A program made the translations under genes and the position numbers. A stretch of 47,443 nt of DNA, from assembly GCA_012521615.1 (NCBI GenBank), contig JAAYMA010000050.1:1-47443 (forward strand), in the 5' to 3' direction. Under the pieces are notes generated by a model. That model was not told where the DNA came from. It worked only from the letters and a program-made list of their open reading frames with translations, and ran no database searches. Positions 1 to 8,964 of this stretch are shown here, piece after piece. How positions within the stretch are numbered: position 1 is the stretch's first letter; the number at the start of each line of letters is the position of its first letter. Origin of the DNA: Clostridiaceae bacterium. Lineage in GTDB: Bacteria; Bacillota; Clostridia; DSM-8532.

Positions 1-1
1 A

Positions 2-844
2 GTAATAGGTGTTGTTGCCAATAAACAGAAAGACAATGAATATGTTCACACAATAATGGTTCTGGAAAAACTCATTGAGAAAGGTTTTGAAACCGTTATA
101 TCTCAGGATATAGATAACAGTATCAATTTGCCGGTACGATTTTCTGATTCTTTATATGAGGAATCTGATTTTGTCATATGCATTGGCGGTGACGGTACTT
201 TTTTGAAGGTTGCAAGACAGGCATATGTTTTTCAAAAGCCAGTGCTGGGAATAAATAAAGGTACTGTCGGTTTTCTGGCTGAAGTAGAGGTAAATGATAT
301 TGATGAGGCAATTGACAAGTTATCAAGGCAGGAATACAGAATTGAGCCGCGAATGGTGTTAAAGGCCAAAGTATTCCGTAATGGTGAAAAGGTATATGAA
401 GATATAGCCATAAATGATGTTGTGGTATCACGGGCGGCTTTGTCACGTATTGTAAATTTAAAGGTCTCACTTGATGACAAATATGTTGATACTTTCCCGG
501 GAGATGGCATTATTGTATCCACGCCCACAGGATCGACCGGGTACACACTTTCAGCAGGAGGCCCTATTATTCAGCCTGATATGCGGCTTATGATTATTTC
601 ACCTATCTGTCCCCACAGTTTGTATTCCAGGTCTTTCATTGCCTCGGAAAAGAGAACTGTAAAGATCAATATGGATCACAAAGGGGAACTTTCAGCCATG
701 CTCACCCTTGACGGGCAGGAAGGATTTAAACTTAAACTGGGTGATGAGGTTTATGTAGAGACAGCTGAAAAAGATGTGCTTTTTGCTTCGGTCACCAATT
801 ATAATTTTTATGATCTTCTGCGGGCAAAACTGCGTACAAGGTAA
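2..844 (+). CDS. nadK: NAD kinase (5' end outside window)
   Basis: Phosphorylates NAD to NADP with ATP (or polyphosphate) in the cytoplasm. The frame is open from base 2, and the residues before the first internal ATG (base 56) read VIGVVANKQKDNEYVHTI, a typical NAD kinase N-terminus. The true start therefore lies just left of the window. The GGDGTFL nucleotide-binding motif follows about 60 residues in, and the second signature, TGSTGYTLSAGGP, lies near bases 530-565. The frame ends in LRAKLRTR. It heads the nadK-argR-recN cluster common in Clostridia. I see nothing unusual apart from the cut start. Confidence 0.95.
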   Translation, partial: VIGVVANKQKDNEYVHTIMVLEKLIEKGFETVISQDIDNSINLPVRFSDSLYEESDFVICIGGDGTFLKVARQAYVFQKPVLGINKGTVGFLAEVEVNDIDEAIDKLSRQEYRIEPRMVLKAKVFRNGEKVYEDIAINDVVVSRAALSRIVNLKVSLDDKYVDTFPGDGIIVSTPTGSTGYTLSAGGPIIQPDMRLMIISPICPHSLYSRSFIASEKRTVKINMDHKGELSAMLTLDGQEGFKLKLGDEVYVETAEKDVLFASVTNYNFYDLLRAKLRTR

Positions 845-906
845 TTTGCCGTGCATGCACCACAAATTTTATTATCAATAAAAAAGTTATGGAATGGGGT
901 TTTTTT

Positions 907-1365
907 ATGAAGTATAATCGCCATTCGAAAATATTGGAAATTATCGAAAAATACGAAATCGAAACACAGGATGAATTGGCAGAAAAACTCAGGGATATAG
1001 GTATGGATGTTACCCAGGCCACCATATCCCGGGATATTAAGGAATTAAGGCTTGTAAAGACACTTACAGAGGGCGGCAAATACAGATATACAGCTCTTCA
1101 TTCCGAAAACAGCAGTGTTAATGACAGTCTCAGGGTTATAATGAAGGAAGCTTTTGTTTCAAGTGATTACGCCAATAACATACTGGTAATCAAGACCAAG
1201 CCCGGTATGGCCCAGGCAGTTGCTGCTACAATTGATGGACTTGGCTGGAATGACATAGTTGGCACAATTGCAGGGGATGATACCATTTTAATTGTCTGCA
1301 GGGCAGAAAAAATAGCTGAGGAGCTCATGGAGAAATTCACACGGATTGTGAAGGGAGTGTCCTGA
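907..1365 (+). CDS. argR: Arginine repressor ArgR
   Basis: Transcription factor that senses arginine and represses or activates arginine metabolism genes. The N-terminal winged-helix domain (about residues 1-70) contains the family signature VTQATISRDIKELRL. The C-terminal hexamerisation and arginine-binding domain (about 80-150) contains the conserved GTIAGDDTILIV stretch. I chose ATG 907, giving 152 residues, the family's usual length. An in-frame ATG at 889 would add MEWGFF and has no ribosome site. The gene ends 7 bp before recN, so the two are probably co-transcribed, as in other Firmicutes. Confidence 0.95.
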   Translation: MKYNRHSKILEIIEKYEIETQDELAEKLRDIGMDVTQATISRDIKELRLVKTLTEGGKYRYTALHSENSSVNDSLRVIMKEAFVSSDYANNILVIKTKPGMAQAVAATIDGLGWNDIVGTIAGDDTILIVCRAEKIAEELMEKFTRIVKGVS

Positions 1366-1372
1366 GAGGAAT

Positions 1373-3058
1373 ATGCTTGTTCAGCTTCAAATCGAGAATG
1401 TGGCTATAATTGAAAAACTGATTATTTCTATGAGTAAGGGATTTAACGTGCTTACGGGTGAAACCGGAGCCGGGAAATCAATTCTGATAGATTCTTTGGG
1501 TGCTCTGCTGGGCTCTCGTATTTCCCGTGAACTCATACGTTCGGGGGCGAACAAGGCCACTGTGGAGGGCATATTCCTTTATGAAAACAATGAAATTGAC
1601 ACACTTCTGGAATCCTACGGGATAGAACCGCAGGAGGATGGTACACTGATTATCTCACGCACATTTACTGAATACGGAAAAAATATCTGCAGAATAAATG
1701 GTTCTCTGGTAACGGTGTCTGTTTTAAAAGAAATTGGGGAAAAGCTGGTGGATATTCATGGCCAGCATGATAATCAATCTCTTTTACGCCCTGAGACCCA
1801 TATAGAAATTTTGGATTTATATGCAGGATCAGAACTTGAAAAAGTAAAAAATGAGTACAAAACAGTTTTAGAGGGTTACCGGGCTCTTAATAAGCGGCTG
1901 AAGTCTCTTACAGGTGAAGACAGGGAGAGGGAGCGTACAATGGATATGCTCAGATATCAGATAAAGGAGATTGAACGGGCCGGCATATACCCGGGCGAAG
2001 ATGAAGAGCTCGAACAACAAAGCCGGATTTTATCCCATGCCGAGGAAATAATTTCTTCATTCTCAAAAGCATACAGCTGGATTTATGGTGACGACAGCTA
2101 TGAGGAAAGTGCACTGGATAAAGTCAGTATGTCGGTCAATGCAATTGAGGAAGTAGAGAATATTGACAGTCAGTATGGCTCAATTTGCACTTCCTTGAGG
2201 GAAGTGGAAGAAAAACTAAAGGATATTTCCACTGAAATGCGCTATATCCGTGACAGTATAGAATATGATCCTGAAGTGCATAAGAGTATTGAGGAGCGGA
2301 TCAGTCTCATTCAGGAACTAAAGCGCAAGTATGGCGAAACTATTGAAGAAATTTTAAAATTTCTTGATGAAGCTAAAAAAAGACTTGATGAAATGGAACG
2401 CAGTGAGGAAATTATAGAAAATATCAAAAAAGAAATTTGTGAAAAAGAAAAAATATTACATAAATTATGTGAAAAGATGAACGGGATAAGGAAAGAATAT
2501 GGTAAGAAGCTTTCAGAGAATATAACCCGGGAACTGAGTGAGCTTGAAATGCCTAAAACCAGATTTGAAGTTATGATAGAATCCAGACCTGAAGATGGTT
2601 TCACTGAAGATGGAACTGATAAGGTAGAGTTTTTGTTCTCCCCCAATATAGGAGAGAATCTGAAACCTCTTTCCAAAATAGCATCCGGAGGGGAAATGTC
2701 GAGGGTTATGCTGGGCATAAAATCAATAATAGCTGATATTGATGCCATACCCACACTTGTTTTTGATGAGATAGATACGGGTGTCAGTGGCAGAGCCGCA
2801 TCCAAAGTCGGTGAGAAACTCAAATCAGTTGCCAGAAATCATCAGGTTATATGTATCACCCACCACGCCCAGATTGCATGTCTGGCAGATAACCATTACC
2901 TCATACAAAAGGAGGAAAAAGCCGGGCGTACCCTTACAAATGTGGAGTGGCTTGATCAGCAAGGCCGGGAAAATGAAATTACCAGACTTCTAAGTGGTGA
3001 ACATGCCACAGAAACTGCAAGAAATCTCGCACGTGAATTACTGAATCAAGTTCAATAA
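1373..3058 (+). CDS. recN: DNA repair protein RecN
   Basis: SMC-like ATPase that acts early in double-strand break repair. The Walker A motif GETGAGKS is at residues 29-36. Long charged helical coiled coils fill roughly residues 150-400. The ABC-type signature LSKIASGGEMSRVML and the Walker B stretch LVFDEIDTGVSG lie near residues 430-475, followed by the D-loop/switch HH region ICITHHAQIA. The length of 561 residues is normal. It is immediately downstream of argR, and the ribosome site GAGAGGA precedes ATG 1373. Confidence 0.96.
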   Translation: MLVQLQIENVAIIEKLIISMSKGFNVLTGETGAGKSILIDSLGALLGSRISRELIRSGANKATVEGIFLYENNEIDTLLESYGIEPQEDGTLIISRTFTEYGKNICRINGSLVTVSVLKEIGEKLVDIHGQHDNQSLLRPETHIEILDLYAGSELEKVKNEYKTVLEGYRALNKRLKSLTGEDRERERTMDMLRYQIKEIERAGIYPGEDEELEQQSRILSHAEEIISSFSKAYSWIYGDDSYEESALDKVSMSVNAIEEVENIDSQYGSICTSLREVEEKLKDISTEMRYIRDSIEYDPEVHKSIEERISLIQELKRKYGETIEEILKFLDEAKKRLDEMERSEEIIENIKKEICEKEKILHKLCEKMNGIRKEYGKKLSENITRELSELEMPKTRFEVMIESRPEDGFTEDGTDKVEFLFSPNIGENLKPLSKIASGGEMSRVMLGIKSIIADIDAIPTLVFDEIDTGVSGRAASKVGEKLKSVARNHQVICITHHAQIACLADNHYLIQKEEKAGRTLTNVEWLDQQGRENEITRLLSGEHATETARNLARELLNQVQ

Positions 3059-3115
3059 TGGATTTAAAAAACGGGTTTGAAATTCAGAACAACATTAAAT
3101 AAAGGGAGAAGAAAG

Positions 3116-3706
3116 ATGATTGTTAAAAAGGCAGAACTTGTAAGGACAGCAGTTGAACCGGGCCAGTATCCCGATACAGGTTTGCCTGAGTTTGTTTTAG
3201 CAGGCCGTTCAAATGTAGGCAAGTCTTCGTTTATAAATGCTATGACCAACAGAAAAAATCTGGCAAGGACAGCCTCAACACCCGGTAAAACCCGGGTAAT
3301 TAATTTTTTTAATGTCAATGATGAATTAATGCTTGTGGACTTACCGGGCTATGGCTATGCAAAGGTTTCAAAGAAAGAACAGCTGAAATGGGGCAGAATT
3401 ATTGAAACATATCTGAATACAAGCAGTTTTATTAAAGGTATATTATTACTTGTTGACATACGCCATAAGCCTACAGAGGACGATATTTTAATGGCCAATT
3501 ATATCAGGCAGACCCAAAATGATTTTATAGTGGTTGCAACAAAGGCTGATAAAATTGGCAGATCCAAATACAAAAAACATATTGATATAATTAAAAAAAC
3601 GTTAAATCTTGGAGCTGAGGATGACGTAATACCTTTTTCAGCTGAGAAACGTTCCGGAATAGAAGATGTCTGGGAAAAAATAGAGACCATAAAGAATCGA
3701 GAGTGA
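3116..3706 (+). CDS. engB: Ribosome biogenesis GTPase EngB/YsxC
   Basis: Essential GTPase for assembly of the large ribosomal subunit. The G1 motif GRSNVGKS is at residues 30-37, the G3 motif DLPGYGYA follows, and G4 is TKADK. The start is ATG 3116, preceded by AAAGGGAGAAGAAAG. An upstream in-frame TTG at 3077 is less likely because the extra 13 residues are not typical of the family. The length is 196 residues, as expected. The gene lies between recN and cinA, with only 4 bp before cinA. Confidence 0.95.
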   Translation: MIVKKAELVRTAVEPGQYPDTGLPEFVLAGRSNVGKSSFINAMTNRKNLARTASTPGKTRVINFFNVNDELMLVDLPGYGYAKVSKKEQLKWGRIIETYLNTSSFIKGILLLVDIRHKPTEDDILMANYIRQTQNDFIVVATKADKIGRSKYKKHIDIIKKTLNLGAEDDVIPFSAEKRSGIEDVWEKIETIKNRE

Positions 3707-3710
3707 AAAT

Positions 3711-4949
3711 ATGATTGCAGAAATTATTGCAGTGGGAACTGAGCTTTTAATGGGACAAATTGCAAATACCAATGCACAGTTTTTGTCCCGCAGGCTCAAT
3801 GATCTTGGTATAAGTGTTTATTATCACAGTGTAGTGGGCGATAATCCCAAGCGGCTGGAAGACAGTTTAAAAATAGCTTTGGAGAGGGCAAATCTAATAA
3901 TAACAACCGGAGGTTTGGGTCCTACTCAGGATGATATTACAAAGGAGACCATAGCCTCTGCATTGGGGTTAAAGCTTGTACTTCACGAGGAGACGCATAA
4001 AAATATCAGATGCTTTTTTGAAAGACGCAACCGCAAAATGCAAAAAAATAATGAAAAACAGGCCTACTTGCCTGAAAACGGGATATTGATCCCCAATAAT
4101 CAGGGAACGGCTCCGGGCTGCATTGTTGAGACTGACAACAAGATAATCGTCATGCTTCCGGGTCCCCCGAAAGAGCTTATCCCAATGTTTGAGGAAACAG
4201 TTTTTCCTTATTTTTCGAAGAAAACCGGTCAGATTATAGGCTCCAGACTGTTGAAAGTCTTCGGTATAGGCGAGTCTGAAATGGAAATGAGAATAGCCGA
4301 TATATTGGAAAGTCAGACAAATCCCACTATTGCACCCTATGTACAGGACGGTGAAATTGTTATCAGGGTCACTGCCCGTTGCCATGACGAAGCAGAGGCC
4401 GAAAAAATGATAATGCCTGTTATAGAAAAGATCAAAGCACGTTTAGGTGATCTTATCTACGCCTATAACGGAGAAAATATGGAAGAAGTGGTTGTTGAAC
4501 TCCTGAAGCAAAAGGGTGTATCCCTTTCTGTAGCCGAATCTTGCACAGGCGGGATGCTTAGCGCAAGAATAATAAATGTTCCCGGTGCATCGGATATATT
4601 TGAAAGAGGATACATAACCTACTCCAATTATGCTAAGATTGAAGAGCTGGGTGTCTCAAAAGATACTCTTAAGAAATACGGGGCTGTGAGCAGCCAGACT
4701 GCTGTTGAAATGGTAGAAGGTTTAGTTAAGAAAACCGGTACCAGGGCCGGGATATCAATCACCGGTATTGCAGGTCCCGGAGGGGGAACGGAGGAAAAAC
4801 CTGTAGGTCTTGTATTTATAGCCCTGTACATTGATGGGAAAGTTGAATGCAGAGAGTTTAATTTAATGGGCGACAGACACAGAATAAGAAATGTGGCCAG
4901 TCTGAATGCACTGAATATGTTGAGAAAAAAATTGATTGAACTACAATAA
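3711..4949 (+). CDS. cinA: CinA-like protein: competence/damage-inducible MoCF-domain plus NMN deamidase-domain protein
   Basis: Two-domain protein. The N-terminal MoCF/molybdopterin-binding-like domain (about residues 1-170) starts MIAEIIAVGTELLMGQ and contains TTGGLGPTQDD. The C-terminal CinA/PncC domain (about 255-412) contains SVAESCTGGML and SITGIAGPGGG. Relatives act as NMN amidohydrolase and/or ADP-ribose pyrophosphatase in pyridine-nucleotide recycling. The length of 412 residues is standard. In Bacillus and Streptococcus cinA is often next to recA. Here murJ sits between them, and recA has its own promoter. Confidence 0.93.
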   Translation: MIAEIIAVGTELLMGQIANTNAQFLSRRLNDLGISVYYHSVVGDNPKRLEDSLKIALERANLIITTGGLGPTQDDITKETIASALGLKLVLHEETHKNIRCFFERRNRKMQKNNEKQAYLPENGILIPNNQGTAPGCIVETDNKIIVMLPGPPKELIPMFEETVFPYFSKKTGQIIGSRLLKVFGIGESEMEMRIADILESQTNPTIAPYVQDGEIVIRVTARCHDEAEAEKMIMPVIEKIKARLGDLIYAYNGENMEEVVVELLKQKGVSLSVAESCTGGMLSARIINVPGASDIFERGYITYSNYAKIEELGVSKDTLKKYGAVSSQTAVEMVEGLVKKTGTRAGISITGIAGPGGGTEEKPVGLVFIALYIDGKVECREFNLMGDRHRIRNVASLNALNMLRKKLIELQ

Positions 4950-4965
4950 ATCACAGGAGTATATT

Positions 4966-6558
4966 ATGGAAAACAATCAGGATACAGTAAGTAAACTTAC
5001 CGGGGCAGCCGGTATTGTAATGATTGCAACTTTGCTCAGCCGTATAACAGGTTTTTTAAGATCATTGCTCATAACAACAAATATGCTGCCTCAGGGATAC
5101 TCAGATGAATTTCTACTGGCTTTTACCCTTCCGGATCTGGTTTACGATCTTTTGGCAGGAGGGGCCATTGCCGCAGCACTTATACCGGTGCTTTCCACTT
5201 ATATTGCAAAAGGCAGGGAAAAAACCGGCTGGAAGGCAATAAGCACTTTCATGAATTTAACCGTAATTATACTGATAGTTCTTGAGATAATTTTCTTTGT
5301 ATTTACTGATGATTTACTGTCCATTCTGGCAGCAGGATATGAGGAAGGCAGTTCGGGCGATAAAGCCCTCCTCATTGACCTGACCCGTATACTTCTTTTG
5401 TCAGCACCCTTCATGATGATGGCAGGTCAGCTTAATGGAATTCTCAACTCCTATAAAAAATTTGCAGTAGCGGCTTTTGGACCTGTAATATATAACCTGT
5501 GCACTATTCTGAGTATTGCAGTCTTCGGTGCCAAGAGTGTTTATCTGACAGCCTGGGGAGTAGTAATTGGCGCCATGATCTTCTTTTTGGTACAGTTTTC
5601 AGCCTGTTTCAAGCACTTTTCACTGTACAGACCGAAAATTTATATAAAAAGTCCTGCGTTCAGGAGACTTGCAACTTTGGCTGTGCCTTCCCTCATTTCT
5701 TCAACAATTATAGAAATCAATCTGATTATCTCAAAGAGTTATGCTACATATTTCGATGAGGGCATGGTGACACTCTTGAACAGTGCCAATCGTACCTGGC
5801 AGCTTCCCCTGGGGTTATTTGCCCAAAGCATCGGAGTAGCTATTTTGCCAACTCTTTCTGAAAAGTTTGCATCGGGTAGTTATGAAAATTTCAAACATCT
5901 TTTATATAAGGGCCTGAGGGTAGTGTATATTTTATCCATGCCCACTTCAATCATCATGATTATTTTAAGCCAGGATATATTCCGTGCGATGTTCAAGTGG
6001 GGGGGCTTTTCAGAGGTAAATGTTTTCTATGGCGGGCTGTGCCTGATGGGTTATTCTGCAGCGTTGATTTTTGCATCTGTTATATCACTTATGACCAGGG
6101 CATTTTACTCCATACACAACAGCAAAACTCCTCTTTTATGCAGCCTTTTCGGTATAGGTGCAAATTATTTGTTCAACTACCTTTTCAACAGATTTAGCGA
6201 TATTGGAATAGCGGGTACTGCCCTTGCCTATTCCATATCATCTTTTGTCAATATGATTGCTCTGATACTTGCCTTCAAGAGAAGAACCGGTGTTGATATT
6301 ATCGCAGAGAATTTTGGCTTTATGGGCAAGGCTCTGGTATCGGTTACGGCATCGGGTGGAATTACCTATATTCTTTCTGTCCTGATCCGGCCTGATATTA
6401 ATTCAAAGTTCAGTCAGGTAGCTGCTCTGATTTTACCGATGGCAGCAGGCCTGGGAGTCTTCTGGCTTATTATGGGCAGGTTGAAAGTACCTGAAATAAA
6501 GTATGTTAATGAACTTTTCCTGTCACGTATTAAAAAAGTTGTTCAATATATAACATAA
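4966..6558 (+). CDS. murJ: Lipid II flippase MurJ (MviN family)
   Basis: Integral membrane flippase that moves lipid II across the membrane for peptidoglycan synthesis. The protein is about 530 residues with some 14 hydrophobic segments. It has the MviN-type N-terminus LLSRITGFLRSLLI and the conserved DEFLLAFTLPDLVYDLLAGGAI stretch (quoted in part). ATG 4966 follows CAGGAG with 8 bp spacing. A TTG at 4936 inside the end of cinA is in frame but lacks a good ribosome site. The gene is translationally close to cinA and precedes the recA promoter. Confidence 0.93.
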   Translation: MENNQDTVSKLTGAAGIVMIATLLSRITGFLRSLLITTNMLPQGYSDEFLLAFTLPDLVYDLLAGGAIAAALIPVLSTYIAKGREKTGWKAISTFMNLTVIILIVLEIIFFVFTDDLLSILAAGYEEGSSGDKALLIDLTRILLLSAPFMMMAGQLNGILNSYKKFAVAAFGPVIYNLCTILSIAVFGAKSVYLTAWGVVIGAMIFFLVQFSACFKHFSLYRPKIYIKSPAFRRLATLAVPSLISSTIIEINLIISKSYATYFDEGMVTLLNSANRTWQLPLGLFAQSIGVAILPTLSEKFASGSYENFKHLLYKGLRVVYILSMPTSIIMIILSQDIFRAMFKWGGFSEVNVFYGGLCLMGYSAALIFASVISLMTRAFYSIHNSKTPLLCSLFGIGANYLFNYLFNRFSDIGIAGTALAYSISSFVNMIALILAFKRRTGVDIIAENFGFMGKALVSVTASGGITYILSVLIRPDINSKFSQVAALILPMAAGLGVFWLIMGRLKVPEIKYVNELFLSRIKKVVQYIT

Positions 6559-6583
6559 TGTAAAAAAATAGCACTAAAATATC

Positions 6584-6612
6584 TTGACGCTTAAAAATTT
6601 CTGTACTATAAT
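6584..6612 (+). promoter_or_regulatory. Sigma-A type promoter of recA
   Basis: A TTGACG -35 box (6584-6589) and a perfect TATAAT -10 box (6607-6612) are separated by 17 bp. The expected transcription start is at about 6618-6620, inside the SOS operator. Confidence 0.85.
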
Positions 6613-6614
6613 AA

Positions 6615-6626
6615 GAACAAATGTTC
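6615..6626 (+). promoter_or_regulatory. LexA (DinR)-type SOS box in the recA promoter
   Basis: The perfect palindrome GAACAAATGTTC fits the Gram-positive LexA core GAAC-N4-GTTC. It lies directly after the -10 box and over the predicted transcription start, so LexA bound here would block recA transcription. The N4 spacing and position are read directly from the sequence. Identification as a LexA site follows the known Bacillus/clostridial consensus. Confidence 0.85.
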
Positions 6627-6656
6627 GATAAAGGAGGGTTTGCCGCAAGGCATGCT

Positions 6657-7688
6657 ATGGACGAAAAGAAAAAAGCATTGGAACTGGTGATGAGCCAGAT
6701 AGAGAAACAATTCGGTAAAGGCGCGGTTATGAAGCTTGGTGAGGTGTCCCATGTAAGTGTTGACGCAATTCCTACAGGAGCACTTTCATTGGATATTGCA
6801 CTGGGGGTCGGGGGATTGCCCAGAGGCAGAATTATAGAGATATATGGCCCTGAATCATCGGGTAAGACTACAGTAGCCCTCCATGCTGTTGCTGAAGCGC
6901 AAAAGGCCGGTGGAGAAGCAGCGTTTATTGATGCGGAGCATGCTTTGGATCCGGTTTATGCCAGAAATTTAGGTGTTGATATCGATAATCTTATTGTTTC
7001 TCAGCCCGATACGGGGGAACAAGCGCTTGAAATAACTGAAGCTCTTGTCAGAAGTGGAGCTATAGATATTATTGTTATAGACTCGGTTGCTGCGCTGGTA
7101 CCGAAAGCTGAAATTGATGGTGAGATGGGTGATCAATTTGTCGGGCTTCAGGCAAGGCTCATGTCACAGGCTATGAGAAAGCTTTCGGGTGTTGTAAGTA
7201 AATCAAAGACAGTCGCCATTTTCATCAACCAGCTTCGTGAGAAAGTTGGTGTAATGTTTGGGAATCCTGAAGTTACGCCTGGCGGTCGTGCCCTAAAGTT
7301 TTATTCTTCTGTACGCCTTGATGTAAGAAGGGTTGAAACAATCAAGGAAGGGACCACCCCTGTGGGCAACCGTACCAAGGTTAAGGTTGTTAAAAATAAA
7401 GTGGCTCCTCCGTTCAAAGAGGCAGAGTTTGATATTATTTACGGAAAAGGGATCTCTAAAGAAGGATGTATCCTTGATGTGGGAGTCTCATTGGATATTA
7501 TCAAAAAGAGCGGTTCCTGGTTTTCATATAATGATCAGCGAATTGGCCAGGGTCGTGAAAATGTAAAAAAATATCTTATGGAAAATCCGGAGTTGACAAG
7601 GGAAATTGAAAGTAAAATTAAAGCTGAATATGAAAAAGCATTTTTAAACAGTATCGAAGCCCATGTGGCTGATGATGATGTAGAATAG
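6657..7688 (+). CDS. recA: Recombinase RecA
   Basis: ATP-dependent strand-exchange protein and co-protease for LexA. Walker A GPESSGKT is at residues 64-71, and Walker [13 protein letters not shown] and the [14 protein letters not shown] loop region follow. I chose ATG 6657, giving 343 residues from [10 protein letters not shown]. An in-frame ATG at 6621 lies inside the SOS operator, at or next to the predicted transcription start, and has no ribosome site. The SD-like AAAGGAGGG sits unusually far upstream, and a nearer AAGG is 6 bp from ATG 6657, so start choice keeps some doubt. The gene is monocistronic, ending at a strong terminator. Confidence 0.96.
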   Translation: MDEKKKALELVMSQIEKQFGKGAVMKLGEVSHVSVDAIPTGALSLDIALGVGGLPRGRIIEIYGPESSGKTTVALHAVAEAQKAGGEAAFIDAEHALDPVYARNLGVDIDNLIVSQPDTGEQALEITEALVRSGAIDIIVIDSVAALVPKAEIDGEMGDQFVGLQARLMSQAMRKLSGVVSKSKTVAIFINQLREKVGVMFGNPEVTPGGRALKFYSSVRLDVRRVETIKEGTTPVGNRTKVKVVKNKVAPPFKEAEFDIIYGKGISKEGCILDVGVSLDIIKKSGSWFSYNDQRIGQGRENVKKYLMENPELTREIESKIKAEYEKAFLNSIEAHVADDDVE

Positions 7689-7745
7689 GAAGAATTTTTA
7701 CATAGCTTTCTGTTTTTTTGCGGAAAATACAGAAACCTGTAGTCC

Positions 7746-7776
7746 AAAGCCTGTCTATCTTATAGACAGGCTTTTT
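7746..7776 (+). terminator. Rho-independent terminator of recA
   Basis: A perfect 13-bp stem (7746-7758 with 7762-7774) has a 3-base loop CTT, and the T-rich tract that closes it continues to 7776. Confidence 0.93.
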
Positions 7777-7963
7777 CAGTAATAACCGCATAATGCACCT
7801 TTTATATTGACGCCCGCGACTTTACTATACCGGATTATTTCGTTATACTTGAATTTGAGATATGTTGATATTGACTCTATTTTTTATTAAATCGCTCGTT
7901 CTTTATGTTGTTTTGCACAATTTATGCCTTTGTCAAACAAGGAGTTAGGATCGGGGATAAATA

Positions 7964-8935
7964 ATGAAATATACTTATTCGGCTTTAGTGTTAGTTCTCA
8001 TCTTGCTTATTGGAATGCTTATCAATATTTTCATTGCTCATGACAATGAAAAAAGTATGCCTATAATACAAAAAGATCCAGCGTATCATTTTATGATAGT
8101 TACCCGGGACAATAATGACCCTTTTTGGCCCAGGTTCAAGGAAGGAGCTTTGGCTTCGGGGTTGGAAAAGAATATTTTTGTAGAGTTTATTGATATTCCT
8201 CATAAAGATCCGGCACTGATTGAAAGGGTTGTTGACCGGGCTGTTCTTTCCCAGGTGGATGGCATAGCGTTTCAGCCTTATGATGTGGAGATAAGTTCAA
8301 ATGCTGTGGCTAAAACAATGGAAGCAGGCATAGCAACCATAGTTTATGAAACTGATGTTTACTATATACCGGATGTACCTACAGTAGGCTCAAACAGCTA
8401 CGAAATAGGGTATACAGCCGGTGAAATGGCAGCAGCAGTTTCAGGCGGACAGGCAAAAATAGCTTTAATAGTCAATGAACCCGGGATTGATGATCCCAAG
8501 CAATACAATAACATCAAACTCCAGGGGCTTCTGGATGCCATATCCCGGTATCCTGAAATAACGCTGGAACGCATTTACAGTTTGAATACCAAAATGTTTG
8601 AAGTTGATAAATTAACCATGTCCATGCTTGCTGAGAATCCCGGCATTAACCTAATAATCTGCAGTGACGGGGAAAATACACCGGGAGTTGCCCAGGTTGT
8701 TATAGATATGGGCAGGGTGGGGGATATCAATATTATCGGTTTTGGAAGTATGCCAAAAACTATAGAATATATTAAAGAAGGTGTAATTTATGGAACTATA
8801 GTGGCTGACAGCTATGAAATTGGCTACAACACTGTAACACAACTTGCTGATATGTGTAGCGGCAAACAGATAAGTGAAGTATTGAATTCGGGGATATATA
8901 CTTTTACGTCAGAAAATATCAGCGATTATAATTAA
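7964..8935 (+). CDS. Membrane-anchored sugar-binding sensor protein (XylFII/RbsB-like, Peripla_BP_4 fold)
   Basis: A periplasmic-binding-protein domain (about residues 40-320) follows a single N-terminal hydrophobic anchor (about 5-27) with no lipobox Cys. It therefore stays attached to the membrane rather than becoming a lipoprotein. The stretch TRDNNDPFWPRFKEGAL is typical of ribose/xylose-type binding proteins. It sits directly upstream of a LytS/YesM kinase and a YesN regulator. The arrangement matches the XylFII-LytS D-xylose sensing complex described in Clostridium beijerinckii. I infer that it presents bound sugar to the kinase. The actual ligand cannot be read from sequence. Confidence 0.8.
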   Translation: MKYTYSALVLVLILLIGMLINIFIAHDNEKSMPIIQKDPAYHFMIVTRDNNDPFWPRFKEGALASGLEKNIFVEFIDIPHKDPALIERVVDRAVLSQVDGIAFQPYDVEISSNAVAKTMEAGIATIVYETDVYYIPDVPTVGSNSYEIGYTAGEMAAAVSGGQAKIALIVNEPGIDDPKQYNNIKLQGLLDAISRYPEITLERIYSLNTKMFEVDKLTMSMLAENPGINLIICSDGENTPGVAQVVIDMGRVGDINIIGFGSMPKTIEYIKEGVIYGTIVADSYEIGYNTVTQLADMCSGKQISEVLNSGIYTFTSENISDYN

Positions 8936-8964
8936 GTTTTCTCCAATGATAAATGGTGAAAAAG

